Below the pieces are notes generated by a model. That model did not search any database, was not told the DNA's origin, and was given only the letters and a program-made list of their open reading frames with translations. The position numbers were made by a program, and so were the translations under genes. Shown here one piece after another: positions 1 to 6,114 of a stretch of 7,744 bases of DNA. This DNA comes from Acidimicrobiia bacterium (GTDB lineage Bacteria > Actinomycetota > Acidimicrobiia > Acidimicrobiales > CATQHL01): NCBI GenBank assembly GCA_021296435.1, contig JAGWAK010000080.1:1-7744 (forward strand), read 5' to 3'. Numbering within the stretch: the first letter of the stretch is position 1; each line of letters starts with the position of its first letter.

Positions 1-37
1 ATCCAGCCGGGCCGGTCCAGGTTGGCGGGTCGGGCTG

Positions 38-826
38 CTACTCCAGGCCGATCTGGTCGACGGTGCCTCGCCAGGCCAGCGAGCCGCCGTCGATGAGAAT
101 GTAGGCGCCGTTGATGAATGATGCCGCCGGGCTGGCCAGGAAGCAGACCAGCTCAGCGACCTCCTCCGGCGTGCCGAGCCGCGGGATGAGGCTGGTGTTG
201 ATCAGCGCCTTCTCGAATGCCTCCGGATCCTCTGCCTGCTGCACGAAGCGGGTCACCATCTCGGTGGCAATGGCGGTGGGGCCGTAGCAGTTGACCCGGA
301 TGCCGTAGGGCGCCAGATCCACGGCCAGGTTCTGGGTCTGGAGCCGGGAGTTGCGGGGATAGGCGGACTGCGACCCGGTGGAGGCGGCATTGATGATCGA
401 ACCGTTGTCGCTCTGCTTCAGGTACGGCACCGCCGCCTTGGCGCAGACCCACGGGGCGACGGCGTTGACCTCCACCACCCAGCGGAACACGTCGATGGGC
501 ATGGTCTCCAGCGAGGTGTTCTCCCCGGCGCGGGCGGTCTCGTGCACGCCGGCGTTGTTGTGCAACACGTCGATGCCGCCGAAGCGCTCGGCGCTGGCGG
601 CCATGAGTGACTCCACCTGCTCGGCGTCGGTGACGTCGCAGGCGAAGAAGTCGGCGTCACCGCCGTCGGCGCGGATGCCGGCGGCCACCTGCTCGCCGGA
701 ATCCGCTGAAGACGCCAGGTCGCTCACCATGACGGCGGCTCCCTTGGAGGCGGCGACTCGGGCGGTGGCAGCCCCGATGCCGCCGGCGGAGCCGGTGATG
801 ACAAAGCGCATTCCTTCGATGCTCAT
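38..826 (-). CDS. SDR-family oxidoreductase homologue lacking the YxxxK active site
   Basis: A 262-residue protein with a Rossmann fold of the classical short-chain dehydrogenase/reductase type. Visible motifs are the cofactor loop TGSAGGIG (11-18), Asp36 at the end of the second strand (favouring NAD(H) over NADP(H)), NNAG (90-93), the structural Asn121, Ser149 and the C-terminal IDGG (245-248). The expected Tyr and Lys at Ser+13 and Ser+17 are absent: those positions are Leu162 and Asn166. The Ser-to-RVN distance is 30 residues, against 39 in the intact SDR at 5192-5968, so nine residues are missing in frame at about residues 160/161. The ATG start has an AAGGGA-type ribosome site about six bases upstream. 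It lies 93 bp downstream of a P450 on the same strand and is probably co-transcribed with it. The fold assignment is firm. Ordinary dehydrogenase activity is doubtful; a non-catalytic binding role or a decayed gene is possible. Confidence 0.9.
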   Translation of the reverse strand: MSIEGMRFVITGSAGGIGAATARVAASKGAAVMVSDLASSADSGEQVAAGIRADGGDADFFACDVTDAEQVESLMAASAERFGGIDVLHNNAGVHETARAGENTSLETMPIDVFRWVVEVNAVAPWVCAKAAVPYLKQSDNGSIINAASTGSQSAYPRNSRLQTQNLAVDLAPYGIRVNCYGPTAIATEMVTRFVQQAEDPEAFEKALINTSLIPRLGTPEEVAELVCFLASPAASFINGAYILIDGGSLAWRGTVDQIGLE

Positions 827-850
827 GGGGGATCCCTTCTGCGGTTGATC

Positions 851-901
851 GATGGTCGGTTGATGGTCGGTCGGTAGTCGGACAGTCGGCGGGCGAGTCG
901 G
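851..901. repeat. Cluster of short RGTCGG repeats between the P450 and SDR genes
   Basis: The 93-bp gap between the two leftward genes contains six copies of RGTCGG, starting at 854, 865, 869, 876, 884 and 896 (GGTCGG three times, then AGTCGG three times). A longer imperfect duplication, GATGGTCGGT at 851-860 and 863-871, lies at its left end. Read on the coding strand of these genes the unit is CCGACY. It may be simple-sequence slippage or a regulator binding array. No clear hairpin plus T-tract is seen, so it does not look like a terminator. Confidence 0.45.
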
Positions 902-919
902 CGGGGGCGGCCCGCAGCT

Positions 920-2119
920 TCAGGCGGCGGGGCGGAACGTCAGCGGCATGTGCACCGGCGACCGCGTGAAGACGCCCACCGGGGTCGGGGAACCGTTGGC
1001 GAAGGCGATGTCCTCCATGGAGTCGAGCAACTGGTTGGTGCCGGTCTCCACCTCGTTGAGGGCCAGGATGGCGCCCACACAGAAATGCCGCCCGAGGGCG
1101 AAGGATGTGTGATTGGCCGCCGCCGTGAAGGCCTTCTCCATGTCCAGGTCCTCCCGGAAGATGTCGAAGCGGTCGGGATCGTCGAACTTGCGGGGGTCGC
1201 GGTTCGCCCCGGCGAGCAGGCAGGTGACCGTGGCGCCGGCGGGAATGGCCCCGCCCGACATCTCCACCTCGGTGGCGGTCTCCCGCATGATCATCTGCAC
1301 CGGTGGCGTGTGCCGCAAGGTCTCGGCGAAGGCGTTGCGGATGAGGCTGCGGTCGGCGCGCACCGCCTCCATCTGCTCGGGGTGCTCGATGAGGCGCCAG
1401 AACATGTTGGCCATGGACTTGTCAGTGGTCTCGCCGCCAGCGGTCAGCAGCAGGCTCACGAAGGCCTTGATCTCGATATCGCTGAGGCGCTCACCGTCGA
1501 TCTCGGCCTGGCAGAGCGTGGTGAGCAGATCGCCTCCGGGGGCGCTGCGTCGCTCAGCGATGATCGGCAGCATGTAGTCCTGCAGCTCGTCGCGGGTGCG
1601 GATACCTGCGGCCATCACGTCGGGGTCACCGATGAGGTTCGACAGGAACGCCATAATCGAGCTGTACCAGGCGTGGAACCGGTCGTGGTCGGACTTGGGC
1701 AGGCCCAGCATGTCCACGATCACATTGATCGGGAACCGGGTGGTGTACTGCTGCACGAAGTCCACCGCTCCGTCGGTCCGCCAGTTGTCGATGAGCTCGG
1801 CGCTGCAGCGCTGGATCACCGGCATGAACTTCTCCCGCAGGTCGGCACCCCGAAAGGCGGGCGTGACCAGGTTGCGGTGGCGGGAGTGGTCGCGCCCCTC
1901 CATCTGCAGGATGGTGGGCCCGTGCACCGGCTCGAGCTGCCACTCGTAGTTGTTGGAGTTGAAGGCCGGATCCTTGAAGGCCCGCTCCACGTCCTCGTAG
2001 CGGCTGATCATGTAGGAGTTCATGGCCTCGTGGAAATAGACCGGGTGCTCGTCGCGCATCAGCTCGAGCACCGGGAACGGATCCTCGGAGAACTCTGGCG
2101 AGAGAATGTCGGGGGTCAT
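920..2119 (-). CDS. Cytochrome P450 (first copy)
   Basis: A soluble bacterial P450 monooxygenase of 399 residues with no N-terminal membrane anchor. It would use two electrons and O2 to hydroxylate an organic substrate. Motifs, numbered from the chosen start: I-helix oxygen-activation motif AGGETT (227-232), K-helix ExxR as ETLR (266-269), and heme loop FALGRHFCVG with the thiolate ligand Cys347. That loop fits FxxGxHxCxG, with Ala in place of the usual second Gly. An in-frame TTG at 2152 is open, but the ATG at 2119 is preferred because AGGGAG (2125-2130) sits five bases upstream and the protein then begins MTPDIL, matching the P450 at 7520. Its N-terminal third is closely related to that partial P450. 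It is transcribed away from the DUF35/thiolase run from a shared control region. Substrate and CYP family are unknown. No ferredoxin or reductase gene lies nearby. Confidence 0.96.
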   Translation of the reverse strand: MTPDILSPEFSEDPFPVLELMRDEHPVYFHEAMNSYMISRYEDVERAFKDPAFNSNNYEWQLEPVHGPTILQMEGRDHSRHRNLVTPAFRGADLREKFMPVIQRCSAELIDNWRTDGAVDFVQQYTTRFPINVIVDMLGLPKSDHDRFHAWYSSIMAFLSNLIGDPDVMAAGIRTRDELQDYMLPIIAERRSAPGGDLLTTLCQAEIDGERLSDIEIKAFVSLLLTAGGETTDKSMANMFWRLIEHPEQMEAVRADRSLIRNAFAETLRHTPPVQMIMRETATEVEMSGGAIPAGATVTCLLAGANRDPRKFDDPDRFDIFREDLDMEKAFTAAANHTSFALGRHFCVGAILALNEVETGTNQLLDSMEDIAFANGSPTPVGVFTRSPVHMPLTFRPAA

Positions 2120-2157
2120 GCTGTCTCCCTGGTTGCCCTGCGACCTGGACAATCCGC

Positions 2158-2197
2158 CGGATCGGGAGGCGACGGCCAGCGCCGGACCTCCGATCCG
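2158..2197 (-). other. Imperfect hairpin in the likely 5' leader of the leftward P450
   Basis: CGGATCGGGAGG (2158-2169) pairs with CCTCCGATCCG (2187-2197) over 11 base pairs with one bulged G, around a 17-base loop. If leftward transcription begins near 2203, this stem would be the first structure in the P450 mRNA leader, about 40 bases before the start codon and clear of the ribosome site. No T-run follows, so it is not a standard intrinsic terminator. It could be a leader stem or simply a DNA dyad. Confidence 0.4.
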
Positions 2198-2258
2198 CCG
2201 TTGGGCCGGACACTACCAAACGAGCGGTTGACAGGCCCAACGGCTTGGTACAGTCCGG
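2197..2258. promoter_or_regulatory. Divergent promoter/operator region with two interleaved inverted repeats
   Basis: Two inverted repeats lie between the divergent genes. The first is perfect: GCCGTTGGGCC (2197-2207) and GGCCCAACGGC (2234-2244). The second matches at 12 of 14 positions: CCGGACACTACCAA (2206-2219) and TTGGTACAGTCCGG (2245-2258). Their arms alternate, first-second then first-second. A rightward promoter candidate is TTGACA (2228-2233), a 15-base spacer, then TACAGT (2249-2254), which lies inside the right arm of the second repeat. On the other strand the mirror arm gives TAGTGT (2215-2210) as a leftward -10 candidate. This arrangement would let one dimeric regulator cover both -10 boxes. 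The repeats are directly visible; promoter and operator function is inferred, and no regulator gene is in the window. Confidence 0.6.
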
Positions 2259-2282
2259 TGTGTGGGAGGCAGCATCGGGAAC

Positions 2283-2711
2283 ATGCGCTCCAGCGGGCAG
2301 GCGGCTCTACACGCCCTCGAGGAGTCCGGGCGGGATCCTCGCCCCGACGCAACCCGCGATGGACTCCGGGGTGGACGCTGTGTCCCCTGCGGCTACCCGA
2401 TGCTCTACCGACCGCCGCTTTGTCCCGCCTGCGGCGGCTCGCCCGTGGATCCGGCCACGTTCGGACCCGAAGGAACGGTCTGGAGTTCGACCGTCCTGCG
2501 CATCCGCGTGGCGGACCGCAAGCCGCCGGCGGTTCTGGCGTACGTCGACTTCGATGAGGGTCCCCGTTCCCTGACCCACGTGGACGGCGCGGGAGACCGG
2601 GCCCTGACGCCGGGCACTCGGGTGCGCCTGCTCGGTCGCGACGACCGGGGCGACCCGGTGGTGACTCCCGTGGCCGCCGACGATCCTGACGACCGGAGGG
2701 CACCGCAGTGA
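2283..2711 (+). CDS. DUF35 family Zn-ribbon/OB-fold protein, thiolase partner
   Basis: A 142-residue protein with an N-terminal helix (1-18), a rubredoxin-like zinc ribbon with Cys33-x2-Cys36 and Cys47-x2-Cys50, and a C-terminal OB-fold (about 62-132) of the DUF35 type. Such proteins usually sit next to thiolase-superfamily enzymes. Known examples are the DUF35 domain of ChsH2 with Ltp2 in steroid side-chain loss, PhlB in the phloroglucinol acyltransferase, and the archaeal thiolase/HMG-CoA synthase complex. There they bridge or complete the active assembly, which fits the thiolase gene directly downstream. The ATG at 2283 has GGGAGG at 2264-2269, a rather long 13-base spacing. An in-frame GTG at 2262 lies about seven bases after the candidate -10 box and could be a leaderless start, adding seven residues. 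The extreme C-terminus is Asp/Arg-rich and likely disordered. The family call is firm; the exact partner reaction is not. Confidence 0.88.
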   Translation: MRSSGQAALHALEESGRDPRPDATRDGLRGGRCVPCGYPMLYRPPLCPACGGSPVDPATFGPEGTVWSSTVLRIRVADRKPPAVLAYVDFDEGPRSLTHVDGAGDRALTPGTRVRLLGRDDRGDPVVTPVAADDPDDRRAPQ

Positions 2712-2785
2712 CGCGCCCGATCCTCGAGCGGGCACGTCCCATGCCGGAGCTCCGAGTGCATCCCAGACCGGGAGAGCGGGCATGA
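2708..2785 (+). CDS. Possible 25-residue coupled mini-ORF between DUF35 and thiolase genes
   Basis: A GTG at 2708 overlaps the DUF35 stop as GTGA, is preceded by GGAGGG (2695-2700) seven bases away, and opens a frame of 25 residues. Its TGA (2783-2785) overlaps the thiolase ATG as ATGA. The peptide is Arg/Pro-rich and resembles nothing I recognise; an internal ATG at 2741 would give 14 residues. Perfect stop-start overlap at both ends and a better ribosome site than most neighbours suggest it is translated, perhaps only to pass ribosomes from one partner gene to the next and keep their output matched. It may instead be a remnant of a longer gene, or chance. Confidence 0.45.
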   Translation: MTRPILERARPMPELRVHPRPGERA

Positions 2786-3945
2786 CGGCGTCCGTCTCGA
2801 TTTGGGGAGTCGGCACCAGCCGTTTCGCCCGCCAGCCGGACACCCCACCCACGCATCTGGCCTGGCAGGCGGTCACCGAGGCACTGGACGATGCCGGTGT
2901 GGCACCCGCGGCCATCGAGGCCGTCTACGCCGGGACGGTGTTCGGCGACCCTGGTGTCACCACCCGCACGCTGCAGCACTTGGGCATCACGGGCGTGCCC
3001 ATCGTGACCGTCGAAAACGCCTGCGCCAGCGGCACGACGGCATTTCACGAGGCCCAGGCGGCAGTCGGCCAGGGCCGCTACGAGACGGTGCTGGCGTTCG
3101 GCATCGAGACCATGACCGCGGTGTTCGACGGACCCATCGAACCGCTGGCCTCCGACCCCGAGGGCGCTCAGGGATTCGCCATGCCCAGCCTGTACGGCAT
3201 GGCCGCGCAGCGCTACCTGCACTGCCACGGTGTGGCACCCGAGCAGATGGCACTCGTGGCGGTGAAGAACCGGCGCAACGCCCTCAACAACCCGCGGGCG
3301 CAACATTCCGGGGAGTTCACAGTGGAGCAGATCCTGGCGTCGCGCCCGATCTCGGATCCGCTGACGCTGCTGCAATGCTGCGACATCAGTGACGCCGCCG
3401 CTGCCGCCGTCCTGGGTCCCGACCGTGGCGCACACACCCCAGCGGGCACCCCGGACGTGGCGGTGCGCTCCACGGCCCTCGCCTCGGGGCAGGCATGGGA
3501 TCACACCACCGACCTGGTCTGGGGCTGGCAACTCGTCGCCGACACCGCCACGGCCGCCTTCGAGAGCGCCGGCATCGGACCCGGCGACATCGACGTCCTC
3601 GAGGTGCATGACGCCTTCACCATCGGCGAGATCGTCACCACCGAGGCGCTCGGCCTGTGCGAACTGGGCGGCGGCGGAGCACTCGTGGAGTCCGGGCACA
3701 CCAGCCTCGGAGGCACTCAGCCCGTGAACCCGTCAGGCGGCCTGCTGGCCCGAGGTCATCCCCTTGGCGCAACGGGCCTGGGACAGATCGCCGAGATCGT
3801 CTGGCAATTGCGCGGCGACGCCACCGGTCGCCAGGTTGACGGCGCCCGCCTCGGCGTGGTCGAGACCATGGGCGGCGGAACCGCCGGCATCGACGGCAAC
3901 GCTTGCGTGGTGGCCGTACTGGAAGCCCCCGGAGGCCGGCGGTGA
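2782..3945 (+). CDS. Thiolase-superfamily enzyme (SCP2/Ltp-type acyl-CoA acyltransferase)
   Basis: A 387-residue thiolase-fold protein expected to act on an acyl-CoA, either cleaving a beta-ketoacyl thioester or forming a C-C bond. The nucleophile is present in NACAS (Cys81), the N-terminal-half equivalent of the thiolase CxS site. The C-terminal half has HDAF (276-279), where SCP2 thiolases have HDCF, then NPSGG (316-320) and GHP (325-327). The usual C-terminal CxG is replaced by a Met-Gly-Gly segment (364-366). The nucleophilic Cys separates it from Ltp2-type retro-aldolases, which by family knowledge have lost that residue. The ATG has GGGAGAG (2770-2776) five bases upstream. It lies next to a DUF35 gene, its probable subunit partner, and overlaps the next gene as GTGA. 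Thiolysis, Claisen condensation and C-acyl transfer are all possible; substrate unknown. Confidence 0.92.
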   Translation: MTASVSIWGVGTSRFARQPDTPPTHLAWQAVTEALDDAGVAPAAIEAVYAGTVFGDPGVTTRTLQHLGITGVPIVTVENACASGTTAFHEAQAAVGQGRYETVLAFGIETMTAVFDGPIEPLASDPEGAQGFAMPSLYGMAAQRYLHCHGVAPEQMALVAVKNRRNALNNPRAQHSGEFTVEQILASRPISDPLTLLQCCDISDAAAAAVLGPDRGAHTPAGTPDVAVRSTALASGQAWDHTTDLVWGWQLVADTATAAFESAGIGPGDIDVLEVHDAFTIGEIVTTEALGLCELGGGGALVESGHTSLGGTQPVNPSGGLLARGHPLGATGLGQIAEIVWQLRGDATGRQVDGARLGVVETMGGGTAGIDGNACVVAVLEAPGGRR

Positions 3946-5195
3946 GCGGCGTCAACGGTGCGGGCGGCGTGGACCTGCTCACACCCGAGCGGGTCACCGA
4001 CCCCTACCCGATCTTCGCCGAGTTGCGGCGCCGGCAGCCGGTCTTCTTCAACGAGCACTACCGGGCCTGGTTCATCCACCGCCACGACGATCTGCTGGCA
4101 GCGCTGAAGGACACCCGCTTCTCCTCCGACCGCATCCGGCCGGTCTTCGAGCACAAGCTCACCGAAGCGCAGCGCACCGAGCGCGCCCCCACCTACCGGA
4201 TCCTCGGCGAGTGGATGGTGTTCCGCGACCCGCCCGATCACACGCGGCTGCGCAAGCTCGTCAGCCGGGCCTTCACCCCCCGGGCGATCTCGCTGTGGCA
4301 GCCCCGGATCATCGAGGTGGTCGACAGCCTCATCGACGAGTTGGCCCCCCGCGGCCACATGGACGTGATCTCCGACTTCGCCTACCCGCTGCCGGCAGTG
4401 GTGATCGCCGAGATGATGGGGGTGCCCCCCGGGGACCGTGACCTGTTCAAGGACTGGTCCGACGACCTGATGGTGCTGGTGTTCGGGGCGCGGGGCGTGG
4501 AGGGGCGCCGCGAGCGCGCCCAGAACGGCCTACTGGAGCTGTCGGAGTACCTCGGCGGCCTGGTGCGGCGGTTCCGCCGCGCGCCGGAGGAGAACCTCAT
4601 CACGACTCTCATCCGCGCCCAGGAGGGCGACGACACGCTCACCGACAACGAGATCGTGGGCACCTGCATCCTGCTGCTGTTCGGCGGGCACGAGACCACC
4701 ACCAACCTCATCGGCAACGGGCTGCACGCCCTGCTGCAGAACCCCGAGCAGCTCGAGCGCCTGCGGGCTCACGGCGGCGACGACTACCTGCGGGCGGCCA
4801 CCGAGGAGATCCTGCGCTTCGACGGGCCATCGAAGATGCAGGTCCGCATGGCCGCCACCGACATCGACGTGGGCGACCAGGTGATCCGCCGGCACGACAT
4901 GGTCTATCTGGTGCAGGCCGCCGCCAACCGCGACCCCGCGATCTTCGCCGAGCCCGATCGCTTCGACCTCGAGCGCAACCCCACCGAGCACGTGGGCTTC
5001 GGTTTCGGGCTGCACTACTGCCTGGGCGCCGCGGTGGCCCGCCTGGAGGGTTCGATCGCCCTCGACGCGCTCGCCCGGCGGCTGCCGGACCTGCGCCCCG
5101 GCCCCGAGCCCCCCGAGTGGCATCCCACCCTCATCAGCCGGGGCATGTCCTCGTTCTGCGTGTCCTACACACCCAGCGAGGGGGCTGCGGCGTGA
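3942..5195 (+). CDS. Cytochrome P450 (second, divergent copy)
   Basis: A soluble bacterial P450 of 417 residues. Motifs: I-helix GGHETT (248-253), K-helix ExxR as EILR (289-292), and heme loop FGFGLHYCLG with the thiolate Cys360, a full match to FGxGxHxCxG. The frame is open upstream to 3903, but the GTG at 3942 is chosen because it overlaps the thiolase TGA as GTGA and has GGAGG (3931-3935) six bases upstream. It differs clearly from the P450s at 920-2119 and 7520, lacking their shared NYEWQ segment, so it probably performs a different oxidation step. Tight overlap with the thiolase before it and the SDR after it implies joint translation. Hydroxylation followed by SDR oxidation of the product is a natural pairing (inference). 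Redox partner proteins must be encoded elsewhere. Confidence 0.96.
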   Translation: MSGVNGAGGVDLLTPERVTDPYPIFAELRRRQPVFFNEHYRAWFIHRHDDLLAALKDTRFSSDRIRPVFEHKLTEAQRTERAPTYRILGEWMVFRDPPDHTRLRKLVSRAFTPRAISLWQPRIIEVVDSLIDELAPRGHMDVISDFAYPLPAVVIAEMMGVPPGDRDLFKDWSDDLMVLVFGARGVEGRRERAQNGLLELSEYLGGLVRRFRRAPEENLITTLIRAQEGDDTLTDNEIVGTCILLLFGGHETTTNLIGNGLHALLQNPEQLERLRAHGGDDYLRAATEEILRFDGPSKMQVRMAATDIDVGDQVIRRHDMVYLVQAAANRDPAIFAEPDRFDLERNPTEHVGFGFGLHYCLGAAVARLEGSIALDALARRLPDLRPGPEPPEWHPTLISRGMSSFCVSYTPSEGAAA

Positions 5196-5968
5196 GCACA
5201 TCGCCCGGCGACCGGGCTGTCACGTCCCTGGCCGGCAAGCGGGCCGCCGTCACCGGTGCCAGCGGCGACATCGGGTGGGCCATCGCCTCCACACTCGCCG
5301 CCGCCGGGGCCGACGTGGCACTGCTGGCGCGCCGGCGGGAGCGCCTGGAGGCCCTCGCCGGGGAGATCCGGGCGACGGGACGCCGAGCCGCGGTCGTGCC
5401 CGTCGATGTGACCGACGGCGGGGCCCTGACCGCCGCCGCCGCTTCGGTCACCGAGGAGTTGGGGCCCATCGACATCCTGGTGAACAACGCCGGCGGGGCC
5501 CGCTTCCTGGCCCCGGCGCTGGAGATCGCAGAGGCCGGCTGGGCGAAGACCGTTGCGCTCAACCTCACGGCGCCGTTCCTGTGCGCCCAGGCGTTCGGCG
5601 GCCCGATGGTCGAGCGAGGCGGTGGCGCCATCGTCAACGTGGGCTCGGTCGCGGGCCTGCGCCACCTGGCGGGCATGTCGGCTTACAGCTCGGCCAAGGG
5701 CGGGCTGTTCGCTCAGACCCGTGCCCTGGCACGCGAGTGGGCACCCCACGGCGTGCGGGTCAACGCCGTGGCCCCCGGCTACGTGGCCACCTCCGGCTGG
5801 GACGCCTTCGATCAGGACGAGGTCGTGGCGGCCTCGGCGCTCAGCATCCCGCTGGGACGTTGGGCCACCCCCGCCGAGGTGGCCGGCCCCGTTGCCTTTC
5901 TGGCTTCCGACGCCGCCTCCTACATCACCGGAGCCACCCTGGTGATCGACGGCGGGATGCTGACATGA
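5192..5968 (+). CDS. Classical SDR-family dehydrogenase/reductase, intact active site
   Basis: A 258-residue short-chain dehydrogenase/reductase interconverting an alcohol and a ketone with NAD(P)(H). It shows the cofactor loop TGASGDIG (21-28), NNAG (98-101) and the full catalytic tetrad Asn124, Ser152, Tyr165, Lys169, with the YSSAK motif at the standard spacing. Arginines at 47-49 just after the second strand suggest NADP(H). The C-terminus has the family's IDGG. The frame is open further upstream, but the GTG at 5192 overlaps the P450 TGA as GTGA and is preceded by GAGGGGG (5178-5184) at seven bases, so that start is preferred. It is placed to oxidise the hydroxyl made by the preceding P450 (inference). 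Substrate specificity cannot be read from the sequence. It also serves as an internal reference showing what the SDR at 38-826 has lost. Confidence 0.94.
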   Translation: MSTSPGDRAVTSLAGKRAAVTGASGDIGWAIASTLAAAGADVALLARRRERLEALAGEIRATGRRAAVVPVDVTDGGALTAAAASVTEELGPIDILVNNAGGARFLAPALEIAEAGWAKTVALNLTAPFLCAQAFGGPMVERGGGAIVNVGSVAGLRHLAGMSAYSSAKGGLFAQTRALAREWAPHGVRVNAVAPGYVATSGWDAFDQDEVVAASALSIPLGRWATPAEVAGPVAFLASDAASYITGATLVIDGGMLT

Positions 5969-6114
5969 ACACAGACACCCGGACAGCAGCAATACGACGA
6001 GGGGAAGAGGGAGGAGGCCGGGGAGCCGATTCGCGACGCCTTGCGCCCGCGCCAAGGAGCAAACGGCACCCCGGACCCCGACCGGACACACGCACGAACT
6101 CCAGGAGAGTGAGA
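5969..6114 (+). other. 146-bp spacer, open in frame with the SnoaL gene
   Basis: The stretch before the SnoaL-type gene has no promoter or terminator I can defend. It holds a 19-base purine run (5999-6017) containing several Shine-Dalgarno-like GGAGG units with no usable start codon at the right distance. The frame of the downstream gene is open back to an ATG at 5965 that overlaps the SDR stop as ATGA. Translation from there would add 50 Arg/Gly/Pro-rich residues. The composition looks unstructured, so I treat it as leader rather than coding, with low certainty. Confidence 0.4.
6103..6107 (+). promoter_or_regulatory. Ribosome binding site deciding the SnoaL start
   Basis: AGGAG lies seven bases before the ATG at 6115. 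It is a near-ideal site and the main reason for choosing this start over the in-frame ATG at 5965. Confidence 0.7.

Noticed and set aside
1..37. Terminator after the leftward SDR
   Set aside because: Only a weak 5-bp CAGCC/GGCTG pairing with a long loop is visible and there is no T-tract in the direction of transcription.
2120..2152. TTG start at 2152 for the leftward P450
   Set aside because: The extra 11 residues are not shared by the paralogue at 7520, and the ATG at 2119 has a well-spaced AGGGAG.
2219..2229. KstR-like operator (AAC..GTT) in the divergent region
   Set aside because: The AAC and GTT half-sites are five bases apart, not the two of the TnnAACnnGTTnnA consensus, and the outer T and A are not in place. 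It is not evidence for cholesterol regulon control.
950..2557. A 535-codon open frame on the plus strand opposite the leftward P450
   Set aside because: It is antisense to a P450 with all its motifs, its protein is low-complexity His/Gly/Val/Arg-rich, and it runs through the promoter region. It is a high-GC shadow frame.
2116..3699. A 527-codon open frame on the minus strand opposite the DUF35 and thiolase genes
   Set aside because: It shows no recognisable domain and an Arg/Gly-rich composition, and it covers two genes with clear zinc-ribbon and thiolase motifs on the other strand.
2782..3945. Naming the thiolase ltp2 or fadA5
   Set aside because: The nucleophilic Cys argues against Ltp2, and the HDAF motif with no CxG argues against FadA5-type thiolases. 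No symbol is justified.
5117..5191. Upstream start for the second SDR inside the P450 gene
   Set aside because: It would add 25 residues read out of frame through the conserved P450 C-terminus. GTG at 5192 has the ribosome site and the GTGA overlap.
5275..5964. Upstream extension of the SnoaL frame through the SDR gene
   Set aside because: The frame is open back to 5275, but over the SDR it gives Arg/Gly/Pro-rich shadow sequence. Only the part from 5965 on is worth considering.
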